Shown here one piece after another: positions 1 through 11,800 of a stretch of DNA of 64,000 nucleotides. The first letter of the stretch is position 1. Each line of letters opens with the position of its first letter. Both the position numbers and the translations under genes were made by a program. Below the pieces are notes generated by a model. The model saw nothing but the letters and a program-made list of their open reading frames with translations, ran no database searches and had not been told where the DNA came from. The stretch comes from Theileria orientalis strain Shintoku (Eukaryota; Apicomplexa; Aconoidasida; Piroplasmida; Theileriidae). The stretch lies in the NCBI RefSeq assembly GCF_000740895.1, contig NC_025262.1:798001-862000 (forward strand). Direction: 5' to 3'.

Positions 1-1937
1 AAACAAGCACATAGGGCATTGGTGTAGCTCCTCTTGAATATAGACGTTGCAGTACTCGCAGAACCAACTGTCACAACTAGGGCATCTGAAGCCGACGTTG
101 TTCCGTAGGTTGCAGCTGGAGCAAGTAACTTGTGTGTTTTCCTAACAAAGGATTAAAGCACTTAACGCATTTGTGAAACGTATATGTTTCTTTATGTACA
201 CATGGTTGTAATAATAAGACAGTTTAACCAGTTAGTGTGTGTAATACTTAAACAGTCGAACTAGTTAGTGTGTGTAACGTACTTTGATGAATTTTTTGGG
301 AGGTATGAGGTGATGAAAAGCCCTTGAAATATCTGGTGGTGATACCAAGTAGATTCCACAGCACTAAGAATATTTAAAGTACTGGTGATAACACTGGTAA
401 TTCTACCAATACTAGTAACATCAGTATGTAAATGCTAGTAGTCACTGGCGATTGTTATGGTCAATCGCACCAATCAATATAAACGTCCTTACCTTACACT
501 TAGTTGGTATGTAACACGATTTACTGTGGCACTGTGGACATATGTACGCCTTGTTTACTAGCGATGAGTGGCATACACACAGTGACACTGTTGCTGTTTT
601 CTTCAGGGGTGGAAAAGCCACTTTTAGGAGCACTGGCTCCATCCATTTTTTCCTAAGCGAAATAAGTTTATTCCAGACAATGCTTACAGGTAACATATAT
701 ATTTGATCGCTCACTAATAACTGAACACGGCATCTAGTATTTCAATAACCAAATGCTTAAAAGGTACTTGTGCTTACCATGGTGGAGGTGATGTGTAATT
801 GTTGAGTAGGTGTTTCAGGTGATTTGCATCCCTTGCCACCGAATAGTTGCCTCCGGTTTCTAGGCAAATATTCTGCAAGTTAATATTAATTAGTTGGTTT
901 TACAATAAGGGCTGTTGTACGAAACAATTGCTTAGTTTACCTATGTTTGTACCAAGTGTTACTGTATGGTTTTCATACCTTGAGGATGTATAACTCTGGC
1001 GATAGCGATATTGAATTGATTGTCAGATTGTTTTGTTTCAGCTTCTCGAGTGTTACGAGGATGTTTCCTGCGTCGAGCGTCCTGTTTGATCCGAAAATGA
1101 CCAGCACCTCTCTGGTGCTGTAACTCGGCAGTTCATACAGCATGTTCAGGCACATCTACGCTTACTTGTTAGTTCCAACTCGTGAAATACTGGGTATCTA
1201 TCAGCGTTTTACTTACTTCTAGGCCGTTTTGAAGTGACGACGGGCCATCGGCTCCTTCTTTTAGTGAGTTTCCCAATAACTCCAGCTGCTCTTCTGGATT
1301 CGTTCCCAGTTGACATATCAAGTTTGCCACTTTATTCCTCATGACTACCATTCCCAGCTGTGTGATGGGCCCCTTGCTGAACAAATCCTTGACGAACTCC
1401 TACAGTGTTACTTATCACCTGTTCAATTTATTCTTGTTTATTCAACTGTTATTAATCTTTTTACACTAACCTTGAGTGCTCCGAATGAGCAGTAAAGTCT
1501 ATCTGGCTTAAAGTCCTTTTCTAGCATCGTTTCACTCATATCAAACAATATGACCACATTCCTGCGTACCTCATTAATCCACTACTCTCAAGTGCCTGCG
1601 TACCTTATGATGCCGCGCTTTGAGATCACGTCAAGGGACTCAGACGGATGTTCATTCTCTCCTTCGGGCTCACTGTATATTCTACTCTGTGGCTTTATGA
1701 ACTGCAACTCTCCGTCCTTGTCGACCAACTGCTCCCATGATTTATCGAAGTCTACAGGTATTTGTGAGACCCGTTGGTGTGTAACGCAACTATGTAAATA
1801 AAAGGTCCATTACCTTGTTCCCAGGCATATTGCTGATATGCTTCATCGTCGTTCTCATTTTTTATATCTAACGACTGCTCAAACTCATTCAGAAGTTCCT
1901 CTAGTAAATACTTATTTGCCTTATTCTCAAATGACAT
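1..1937 (-). CDS. SSL1: TFIIH core subunit p44/Ssl1 (partial at left edge)
   Basis: p44 is a regulatory subunit of TFIIH in the nucleus; it stimulates the XPD helicase in transcription and nucleotide-excision repair. I read about nine exons on the minus strand starting at ATG 1937. In order they show the N-terminal segment with a conserved DKSWEQL-like stretch (1764-1604), RGIIRNVVILFDMSETM opening a von Willebrand A-type fold (after the 1562-1603 intron), FSKGPITQLGMVVMRNK (about 1400-1222), REVLVIFGSNRTLD (about 1155-982), an ETGGNY exon (about 870-781), a zinc-binding CPQC..C..PTKC exon (about 660-491), CGIYLVSPPD (about 370-289), and a C-terminal Cys-rich finger CSSC..CPSC..FC..C..CPMC (141-1). 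The domain order equals that of human GTF2H2. Only a few terminal residues should lie outside the window. Family identity is very sure; some exon ends are approximate. Confidence 0.9.
1562..1603 (-). other. 42-nt intron of SSL1 with an 11-nt direct repeat at both splice sites
   Basis: The reading frame of the conserved RGIIR-NVVILFD stretch is restored only if 42 nt are removed (minus-strand donor GTACGCAGG, acceptor GTACGCAG|G). The same 11-nt string AGGTACGCAGG covers the donor and the acceptor, 34 nt apart. The splice choice is supported by the match to the human and yeast p44 family at this position. Confidence 0.75.
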
Positions 1938-2498
1938 TTGATCAAATGTGGGATTTTAAAAATACTTTAAAATGGAGGAATCCATAAGAATAAATAATTT
2001 TACACAAGAATTAGAGGTTAGCATTCAATTTTCAAAAAAGATTACAGCAAAATCAACGATTTTGTGTAATCAGAAGAATAATTTTATATTTTAAAAAAAA
2101 TTATTTTACAATGATGGTATTATTTAATTATGATGGTAATTATGTTTTTCCAATAAAGAATAGGTGTATTGGTGTAATAAATTATATAAAATTACATATT
2201 ACGCTAAATAGGTGAGTAGTCATTAAAAAAAATAAACTTTTTATTTATCATAAAACATTAAGAAATTCAAAAATATTGGAACAAAAGGCACAAGTATCAA
2301 TAAAAGGGGAAGGGAATAGATTGAATATCTCATACACACTTGCATCAACCCCCATCACTAACAATTTGTAATCTTTTTCATTGATTTGTAAACGTTTTAC
2401 TATAATGATGTTGAGTGTATGATATTTATTGAATGTTAATCTTATATATTAGGGCTTCTTATTTAATTTGAATCAGTTTTGTTTGTATTATATATACA
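1938..2498. other. Divergent intergenic region, SSL1/clathrin
   Basis: About 560 bases of AT-rich DNA separate the diverging starts of SSL1 and the clathrin heavy chain. It should hold both promoters and 5' leaders. I see no ORF, tRNA or repeat array in it. Confidence 0.6.
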
Positions 2499-5400
2499 AT
2501 GTCTACCAATCCAGTTCTCTTATCAACTGTGCTCGACGTAAGTTTTCAAACATATACAGCTTTTAAATCTAGTCAATTTAAACATGAATTGTAGTTTTAA
2601 TATAATTTGTTTTAGTCATTAATAATTATTGGTGATTAATAATTGCTAAATTGATTCCATTTAATATAAATTATTTGATTTTTGTGAAAAATTAGATTTT
2701 TATAAATTTAAATTCGCAATGTGACGCCATGCTTTTAGTTGAAAAAACTCGGGTTCGCAGAAAGCAGTTTTAAATTCGATGTGTTGTCACTAGAAGGTGA
2801 CCGTTACGTAAGCATAAAGGACCAGGATGGCGAAAATTTGACAGTGGCCATAATAGATATGTACAACGGCAACGCTATCACGCGAAAGCCGATGAAGGCA
2901 GAAGCAGCCATCATGAACCCGTCGGATCCAGTAATAGCACTGAGAGCAAAGCTGGATTCAAACTGCTTTGTGCAAGTAAGTTGGTGAATTAAAATTGTGT
3001 CCAGGTGTTTAACCTTGAGACGAAAGAGAAGATGGGATACCACCAGTTCGACCAGAAGGTGTCGTACTGGAAGTGGTTGACGAACAAGGAGCTCGTGGTG
3101 GTGACGGACAACTACGTGTACCACTGGGAAGTGGGAAGAAGTGACCCGAGGTTGGTGTTCGAAAGGTGCGGCAAACTGCTAGATTCGGGGACGAAGTTGG
3201 TGGGATACTCAGCAGACGCGCTGAACAAGTGGTGCCTGATCTTTGGAATATACTCAAACGACCAGGGAGCGACGATCGACGGAGCAATACAACTGTACTC
3301 GACGGAGAAGAGGCAGCAGCAGCTGTTCGAAGGGTACGCAGGAACGTTCGGGCAGCTGAGAACGTCGAACGAAACGATGGAGAAGACGAACCTGCTGGTA
3401 TTCTGCGAACACAAGAAGAACAGCAACAACATTAAGTTGCACCTGATGGACATATACGGAACGAACTCGAGTGGGTCGGAAGGGCAGGAGGCAGCGGCGA
3501 AGGCACTGAAGGTTAGCTGCGCGCTTGAGAAAAATAACGACTACCCAAACGACTTCCCGATTGCAATTCATGTTCTTGACTCAAATGGGCTAATCCTGGT
3601 GTTGACGAAGAGTGGATTCGCACATTTCTACTACTCGACGACTCTAACATATTTATTCACGTAAGTAACAAATACTAGGGAGTTAGTCTAGGTAATGATA
3701 AGCTTGTGTAATTCACGTCGCTGACACGTTGTTAGGGAGAGAGTTAGTGTGTCGCCGTTGTTTGTGAGCTGCAACAAGAAGGTGGACGGGAAGACGGCAG
3801 GAGTGCTGGCAGTAAACAGGAACGGAGAGGTGCTGAAGGTGATGGTGGATGAAGACAGGCTTCTGGGGGTCCTGGACCACCTGGAGGACGTGTGCGTGGG
3901 CATAGCGACGTGTTACGGCCTGAGAGGGTCTGACAGGCTGCTGCTGCAGTCCTTTGAGACGTTTTTCACCAAGGGACAGTACAAGCAGGCAGCTCAGATA
4001 GTGGCGACGCTGAAATCGAATGAGCTTAGGACGCTCGAGACAATACACAGGTTTAAGAATCAGAGTACGCCAACAGGTAGGTCAATAAGGCTAGTTATTG
4101 GTAGGATATTTGGTATGATGGTTATCCACGTTAAGTAAGTATAATGGCTATGCACGTTGAGTAACCTTGATTGTTAAGAATATGACACTATGTGATTATA
4201 TTAAAGTTAGTGGATTAGTGATTATGGAAATGAGACTAATGGAGTGTTTTAGGAAACGCGCTGAGTTACTACTTCTCTGTGATGCTGGAAGCAGGAAAGC
4301 TGAACGAAGTGGAAAGTTTGGAGCTGGTGAAACCAGTGCTTCAGCAGAACAGAAAGGAACTGGTGAAAAAGTGGATGGACCAGGATAAGCTGACGGAGTC
4401 GGAACAGTTGGGGGATCTCCTGAGTCAAATGGACTACGGGCTGGCATTTAAAGTGTACACGAAAATAAAAGCGCACATGAAGGCGATCATGTGTCTGATA
4501 GACTCGAAACAGACGACGAAGATACTGACGTACATAAGTAAGATGCTGGCAAGTGCCGGAGATCAGAGCGGAGTGGAAAGCGGAGTGACGCACGTGGTGA
4601 ACAGCGTGGGAGACAAGGTGGCGCTGGTGCAGGGGCTGCCGAGCGTGAGCATGTTGGTGGAAAACGTGGCGAATAAGCACCCGGAGGCACTGGTGCCCTT
4701 CGTAAATGACCTGCTTAAGGGCCTGAAGAAGGGAGAGCCGCTGTGCGACGTCGTGGAGGTGACGGAGCTTCTGATAAGACTGAATAAGCTGAAGGAACTA
4801 AACGAGGTGTTGCTGGACTACCTTAAGTCGAACGCGAAGCAGCACAGTAAGCTGCAGACGAGGCTGCTGGAAGTAAACCTGAAAAATGACCCGAGAGTGG
4901 CGGAAACAATACTGCAGCTGGACATACTGACGGAGTTCGACAAGGAGTACATAGCGCGGCTGTGCGAAGAAGTCGGGCTCTACGAGTACGCGCTGCAGTT
5001 CTACAGTAACCTGGGAGACCTGAAGAGGCTGATCGTGAAGAGCGTAGGCACGCTGAGCGAGAAGACGCTGAATAACGCGCTCAACGCAATGACAAACGAC
5101 AACGCACTGGAGGTATTCAAGGAGATGCTGGAGGCGTCAGTGAATATGGAAGTGCTGGTCTCAAGCGCAGTGTCGCTGCACTCGAAGCTGGGAGCACTGA
5201 AGCTGTACAGCCTCTTCGAAAGCAACAACTCGAAGGGCGCAGTGCTCTTCAACTACCTGAAGAGACTGCCCTTCATACAAAACAGCAAGTACCAAATGCC
5301 GCCGTCGAGCGCGACGACGCCGAGTGCGGCGGCGAGTGCGGCAGCACCATCGCAGCAGCAGCAGAACGTTAACACGGCGGCGGACATTAACGAGTTGATC

Positions 5401-8400
5401 CTAAAGTACCTGGGACTGTGCATCCTGAACGACGAGGTGATAGAGCTGGAGAGAGTGGTGAGAGAAAATAGCCACTTCGACCTCTTCAGCGCAAAGGAGA
5501 TGCTGAAGAGCAGCGCCCTGGGAGACCCGAAGCCGCTGATGATCGTGTGCAACAGAATGGGCTGCGTGAGGGAGCTGGTCGAGTACCTGTACAACAGCGA
5601 CATGGCGAGGCACGTGGAGGTGTTCGTGAGCTCAATCAACCCAGCAAGCGTGTCGGAGGTGGTGGCGACGCTGCTGGACCTGGGCTCGAACGACCAGCTG
5701 CTCAACAAAATACTGAGTAACCTGAGAGACACGGCGGGAATGAAGGCGATCATCAAGGTGGCGGAGGAGAGGCACCAGCTGATGATGCTGCAGAGCTTCC
5801 TGGAAACGAGGATCAAGGAGGGATACAAGGAGGAGGAGCTGCACACGTGCCTGATGAAAATCTACATCACGAGCGCGCAGAACGCGGAGGAGCACCTGAA
5901 GACGAACAAGTTCTACAACCGAGTGCAGGTGGCGAAGTACTGCGAGGACATAGACGTGCAGTTGTCGTACCTGATCTACAACGAGAACGGGATGAACAAG
6001 CAGCTGATAGAGCTGTGTCTGAAGCACCAGCTGTACAAACAGCTTAACCAGTACATGCTGAAGGTGTCGAAGCTGGAGCTGTACAAGCTGCTCTACGACG
6101 AGCTTATGGAAAAGGGGCAGCCAGAAAAGAGCAAGGCAGGTACTACAGCTGCCGTATCACCGGCAGGGTCAGTGGCAGGAACAACTGGATTAGTAACAGC
6201 AGCCGGCGTAGTAGATGGTGTGCCTACGCAGGCAGGTGGTTTGGACCCAGGAGCAGTGGCAGCCGGTGACATGGCAGCACCAGCGGCAGTGACAGTGACA
6301 GGATCTGGGCCGATGGCGGCAGGGACACCAGGTTTCGACTCGGACAGGTCTGCGCATGGTCTGCAAAACGATACGGTAAAGCTGGGGCAGGAAAAGGCGG
6401 AGTCGAGTCAGTTTACAACAGTCTTCGACGAGCTGCTGGTGATGTGCATAGATAACTGCAACAGCAACGAGATCAGCGTACTCATCAAGTTCTTCCTCTC
6501 GCAGGAGATGAACAAGTACCTGATCACGCTGCTGGAGGGACTGCTGCTGAACCAGACGGAGTTCAGCAAAAACAGTAACCTGCAAAACCTGCTGCTGGCG
6601 ACGACAATAAAGACGAATCCGGCGAAGCTGCAGGAGTACCTGAACAAGTTGAACAACTACGAGGTCAACTCGCTGGCAAAGCTGGCGAACGAGCTGGGAC
6701 TGTACCACTCGTCGTACCAGCTGTATCGCAAGGTGGACAAGTACCAGGAGGCCTTCAACGAGCTGGTCTTCCTGGAGCAAATGTACAACAAGCCGTCGAC
6801 GCCGCAAAGTAGCCTCGAGGAGAGGAACAGAGACCTGAAGAGACTTAACAACTTCGAAAACAGAGAAGGAGTGCTGAAGGAGATGCTGGCCTACGCGACG
6901 CTCGTGGACAAGAGCGCGATTTGGTTCAAGCTGGGGAAAATATACCTGGACAGGAACATGCTGAACGACGGAGTGGACTGTTACCTGAAGAGCGGAAACT
7001 TCACGCACAACGCGCAAATTAAGCAGGCCTGCAAGGAGCAGCCGGAGCTGCTGCTGAGGTGGCTGAGAGAGGCCACGAAGATCAAGCAGGTCCCGGAGCT
7101 GGTCAACGACCTGCTGATCATGCTGGCGAAGATGAGCGAGACTTCGGAGTTCCTGGCAGTGCTTAACGCGAACGCGGCCTCGACGGACCTGAACACGGTG
7201 GGCAACGAGCTCATGAACCTGGGCCTGTACAAGGAGTCGGTCGACGTCTTCACGAGGACGAACAACTACAACAAGCTCGCGATCTGCTACGTGCAGCTGA
7301 GCAGGTACGACGAGGCCTGCGACTCGGCGCTGCGCTCGAGGAACCCGAAGGTGCTGAAGGACACCTTCGACACGGTGCTCTCGTCGAGTCCGAACTACCA
7401 CAGCATCCAGAAGACAGTGGACCCCGCGCACGCCGCAGCCACTCCGGGTGTAGCGGCTACACCCGGAGTGGCCGGAGTGCTGCAGGCGGCGGGCATGGCT
7501 GACCTGCTGAAGCCAGACGGAAGCGACAAGGTCTCGATAAAGGACGAGCAGCGGAAGAAGCTGCTGGGCGTCCTGGCGGGGGAGCTGCTGAACTACCCGG
7601 AGTTCCTCACCTCAATCGTGCTCAGCTACGAGGCGCTCGGCTACTTCGACGAGCTGATCGACCTGCTGAGGAGGGCGAACAAGACGGTGGCCACCTCGAC
7701 GGAGCTGGCGATCGCGCTCGCCAAGTTCCACCCGGAGCTGCTGATGGAGCACCTGCGCAACGTGGCCTTCGAGTCGAACTCGATCAACATATCGAAGACG
7801 GCGCGCGAGTGCAGCAACCTGTGGCTGTGGAGGGAGGCGGTCTTCCTGTACACGATCGACGACTCGGACAAGGCGGTGCTGAGCATGATCCTCCACCCGG
7901 ACTGCTTCGAGCAGGACCTCTTCTTCCGCACGCTCAAGAACGTCAGCAACAACGAGGTGATCTACAAGGCGCTCTACTTCTGCATACAGCAGCACCCGAT
8001 GCTCGTGCCGAAGCTGCTGCTGAACATGCGCAACAAGTTCGACAACACGCGCCTCATCAAGATCCTGAAGAACAACAACTGCATTCAGCTCGCGCGCGAG
8101 TTCCTGGAGCTCTACGCCGACAGGAACTCCGCGCTCATCAACGACACGCTCTACGAGCTCCTGGTCGAGGAGCACAACTCAGGCCTGCTCGAGGAGCACA
8201 TCGGCAAGTTTCTGAGCTACGACCACGCGAAGCTGTGCGCACTGCTCGAGGACCACCCGCTCGCGAGCATGCGCAACATCGCCGCGAAGATCTACTGCAA
8301 GGACCACAACTACGCGAAGGCGGCGCTGATTTACCTCAAGAACGCGAACTTCATCCGCGCCGTCGACTCTGCGCGCCACTCGAAGTCGCCGCAGCTGGTC

Positions 8401-8622
8401 CACGAGGTGATCTCGACGCTGCTCGCCAGGGACGAGCTGAACCACTTCGTCGTCTGCCTCGTGGTCAACTTCACGCTCGTCGACGTCGCGGAGGTGCTGG
8501 AGCTGGTGTGGCTGAACAACGTGTCGCTGGACCTCGTAATGCCCTTCCTGATTCACCTTCAGCGCTTCCTGGCCTTCAAGAAGCCCGCCGCGGCCGCGCA
8601 GTACCACCTGACCCACCGCTAG
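2499..8622 (+). CDS. CHC: Clathrin heavy chain
   Basis: The triskelion leg of vesicle coats, acting at the Golgi, endosomes and secretory organelles. Five exons: 2499-2537, 2739-2975, 3005-3660, 3736-4076 and 4253-8622, giving 1,880 aa in one frame. The terminal beta-propeller is clear (AIMNPSDPVIALRAK, WKWLTNKELVVVTDNYVYHW), followed by the linker (SYYFSVMLEAGKLNEVESLE) and long alpha-zigzag repeats (for example LQTRLLEVNLKNDPRVAETI). It is about 200 aa longer than animal or yeast clathrin because of Ala/Gln/Ser-rich insertions near 5305-5375, 6135-6400 and 7430-7500. After the trimerisation region the protein stops in FLAFKKPAAAAQYHLTHR, so the Pro/Gly-rich tail with the QLMLT-type Hsc70 motif of animal clathrin is absent. 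GC content rises strongly toward the 3' end. Confidence 0.97.
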
Positions 8623-8857
8623 CCGCCGCGTGCGCGCAGCCAGTGTGTACAATAAATTTATTACTAGTTTGTTGATTAAGCGTGTATGATGCGTGCTTGT
8701 GATTAGTCTGTGAATAATACGTGTATGCAACTAACAGTGTACACTAATTGTATATAATTAACAGGGTGTGTAAGGTACACACAGTAGTAAATGGGCGATA
8801 ACCCACGTGTCTCGGGCCTAAAATATTATCTAAAGTGGATCAACAAAGTAAAAAACA

Positions 8858-11800
8858 TTAGTCGAACCCACGGAGCTCGTCTAACTTCAGGTACTCCACG
8901 CGCTGGATGTGATGGTAGTAGTGCGGAGCAAACGAGTACAAAAACACCTTGTAAAAATAATCTCTGTAGAGGGCGAGCATGACGGTGCCCAGTAGAACCA
9001 CCCAGAACCTATAGCTGCTGAAGAGAGTGAATGCGGAACCAGCTGCGTTGCCTGAAAGAATAAGTTATTAGGTTTGGATAGCGCAAAAATGGATTGTAAT
9101 AAACTGATTAGAACTAAGTGTATTAATCTAAGTAATACGAATGTATTAAACTAAGTAATACGAGTGTATTAAACTGATTAGAACTAAGTGTATTAAACTG
9201 AGTAATACGAGTGTATTAAACTGGGTAATACGAGTGTATTAAACTGGGTAATACGAATGTGGCAAACTAACTAAAAGCCTATAGTTACCTGTGAACGGCG
9301 GACATGAAGAGAAGGCTATTACCGTTAGCATGAAGAAAAAAATGCTGAGCAGGTGCGACAGGGTAGTAATCCTGGTGAAGTACCAGGTCTCCAGGACCAG
9401 CTTGAGCGTGACCACGATGAACACCGCCGAGAGGAGCACGATGCCCATGGTCGGAGCGTCCGCGATCAGGCCGCCGCGGAAGGGCAGGCTGATGCTGTCG
9501 GAGAAGCCGAGCGTCATCATCACGAAGATGATCGCAGACTGCATCACCGAGTTCAAAATCCAGCAGCTGAAGTTGACCACGTTGTAGTAGTAGTTCTTCT
9601 GGCCCAGCTGGTAGACGTGCGGGTACTTCGAGGACAACTCCTTCGTGTAGTCCTGGTCGATCGCGCCCACGATCATCACCGGCAGGCACGTGAAGACCAC
9701 GTTGTAGATGGCCACGAAGAGCGAGAAGTAGATCTTCTGGCCCGAGAAGAAGGAGAGGAAGCCGTAGTAGAAGAGCGGAATGACCAGGATCACGTTCTTG
9801 TAGAACATGTAGTTCACGCACTTGGCTGACCTGCGGTAGCAGCAGCGGCCGTGGTGCAGCATCAGCGGCGCGAGGAAGCGGAACTGGCCGATGCCGAAGT
9901 CCGAGGCGTTGAATGCCTGCGAGCCCTCCTTGCCCTTGATGCCCACGCCCACGTGCGCGATCTGTATCATGTTGCAGTCGTTGCCGCCGTCCCCGATCGC
10001 GAGTGTGATCTTCTTCAGCTTCGTCTTCACCAGCGAGACCACTGCGCCCTTGAGGTACGGCGTCATTCTGCAGCAGAGCACCGAGTGCACTCTGTGGACC
10101 AGCTTCAGGAATAGCGGCGAGAGCTCGTCAGTCAGGATCTTCTCCATGTTCAGCGAGTCGACTACGAGGCAGCGGTGGCGCGAGGCGTCGTTCTCGCGGT
10201 CGATCCTCTCCACGTTGTCCTCCATGAACTTCTTGATGTCCTCGGTTGCCACTGAGGTCGAGTCGAGCATGATGCGGTCCGAGAGCATGTTGATCAGGTT
10301 CGTCGCGATTCCGATGTTGATCGACGTGTCCAGGTTGTCGCCCGTCAGCATCCACACGTTGATGCCTGCTGTCAGCATGCTCTCTATGCACTCTGCCACG
10401 CCCTCCTGCAGCTTGTCCTCGATGCCCGTCACGCCCTGCAGCTCCAGGTCGCACTCCAGCTTCGCCACGCACTGCGCCAGTTTCTCCTCGCGCCCCTCCA
10501 GCGTCACCTTGAGCTTGTTGTACTCCGACAGCCACTTTTTCATCTCCTCAGCCTCCAGCTCCCTCTTTCCGAACATCAGCGTCCTCAGCCCTCCCATTGA
10601 GTAGTTTTTCATGTTTTCTACAGTCAGGTTGTCCAGATCGCTAAGGTTCTTCATCTTTTTGAGCATCACGTTGTCTCCGCCCTTGCAGTAGAGCACCAGC
10701 CTGTACTTAGACAGGTCCTCGTGCTCCATCTCGTCGCTCACGATCTTACTTCTCCTGTCCTTCGTGCGCACCATCTTGTTGAAGTCTCTCGGCGCCAGCA
10801 GCGAGCGTGTTGAGGAGAGGCTTCCGTCCTCCGGCTTCGTGTTAACGAAGTTCTCCTCCAGGTCTCTGTAGTACGCCACGATTGTTGTGCTGCATTTCCT
10901 TTTGTAGTCGAAATCTGCCTGCGCCACGATCTTCACCTTGTACACCTGGTCGAACACCTTCAGGATCACGAAGTTCGAGCTCCTCGTGATAAGCTTAAAT
11001 CCGCAGAAGGCCGCTGCGTTCACAAAGCACAGCTCGTCCGGACTCGAGCAGATGTACGTGTTAACGTCTGCGCTGTCCGGCACTGCCCAGTTGTTTATTG
11101 CCAGGTGCATGAAGAACTCCACCAGGTGGTGGTGTCTCGGGTGTGCTGGGTCCCTCAGCTCTATGAAGAGCCCTTCGTCCACCAGGTTAACGTGCGAGTC
11201 CTTCAAATAATGCGGGTTTTCTTCGTCCTTCTCCAGCTGTATTCCCTTCTTCGCGTACACGAACCTTATTACGTCCGTGTATCCCTGCCCGTAGCTGTGT
11301 CCCAAGAGGCAGAATTTTCTGAACTCCATCTTGTTGCACGTGAGCGTTCCTATGTTAATTTTTGGTAAATGTTACTTATTGTTTGATTGTTATTAGATGT
11401 TACTAATTGACAGTGGGTGTGATTAATTGTCACTAAATGTTACTAATTGTTATATTTTTGGCGATCATTACCAGTAGTAGCTGTTACTAATTGCACTATG
11501 GGTGTTACATTTATTCATAATGGCAAATAATTATAACAATGACTATGTAATCCCAATTCTAATATCTAGTTAATTGCTACACCACCAAACACTCCTGTAT
11601 TTTTCAGGCATACCTGTTTTGTCTGAAAATAAGTACTTCACCTGGCCCAGCTCCTCGTTCAGCATCGTGTTCCTCGCCTTAGCGTTCATGTTTAGCTCTT
11701 CGCAGTGCATCGAGTTATCCAGCTGTATGAAGAAACCCTGGATCAGCTTCACCATGTTCAGTGTCACGATTGCGCTGATTGGCACAAAGTTCGCCGTGAG

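Noticed and set aside
6190..7431. Long minus-strand ORF (413 aa) inside clathrin
   Set aside because: Mirror image of GC-rich codons: Leu/Val/Arg/Gln-rich with no domain. Similar shadow ORFs occur opposite the flippase, DMXL, AMPD and RING-FHA genes.
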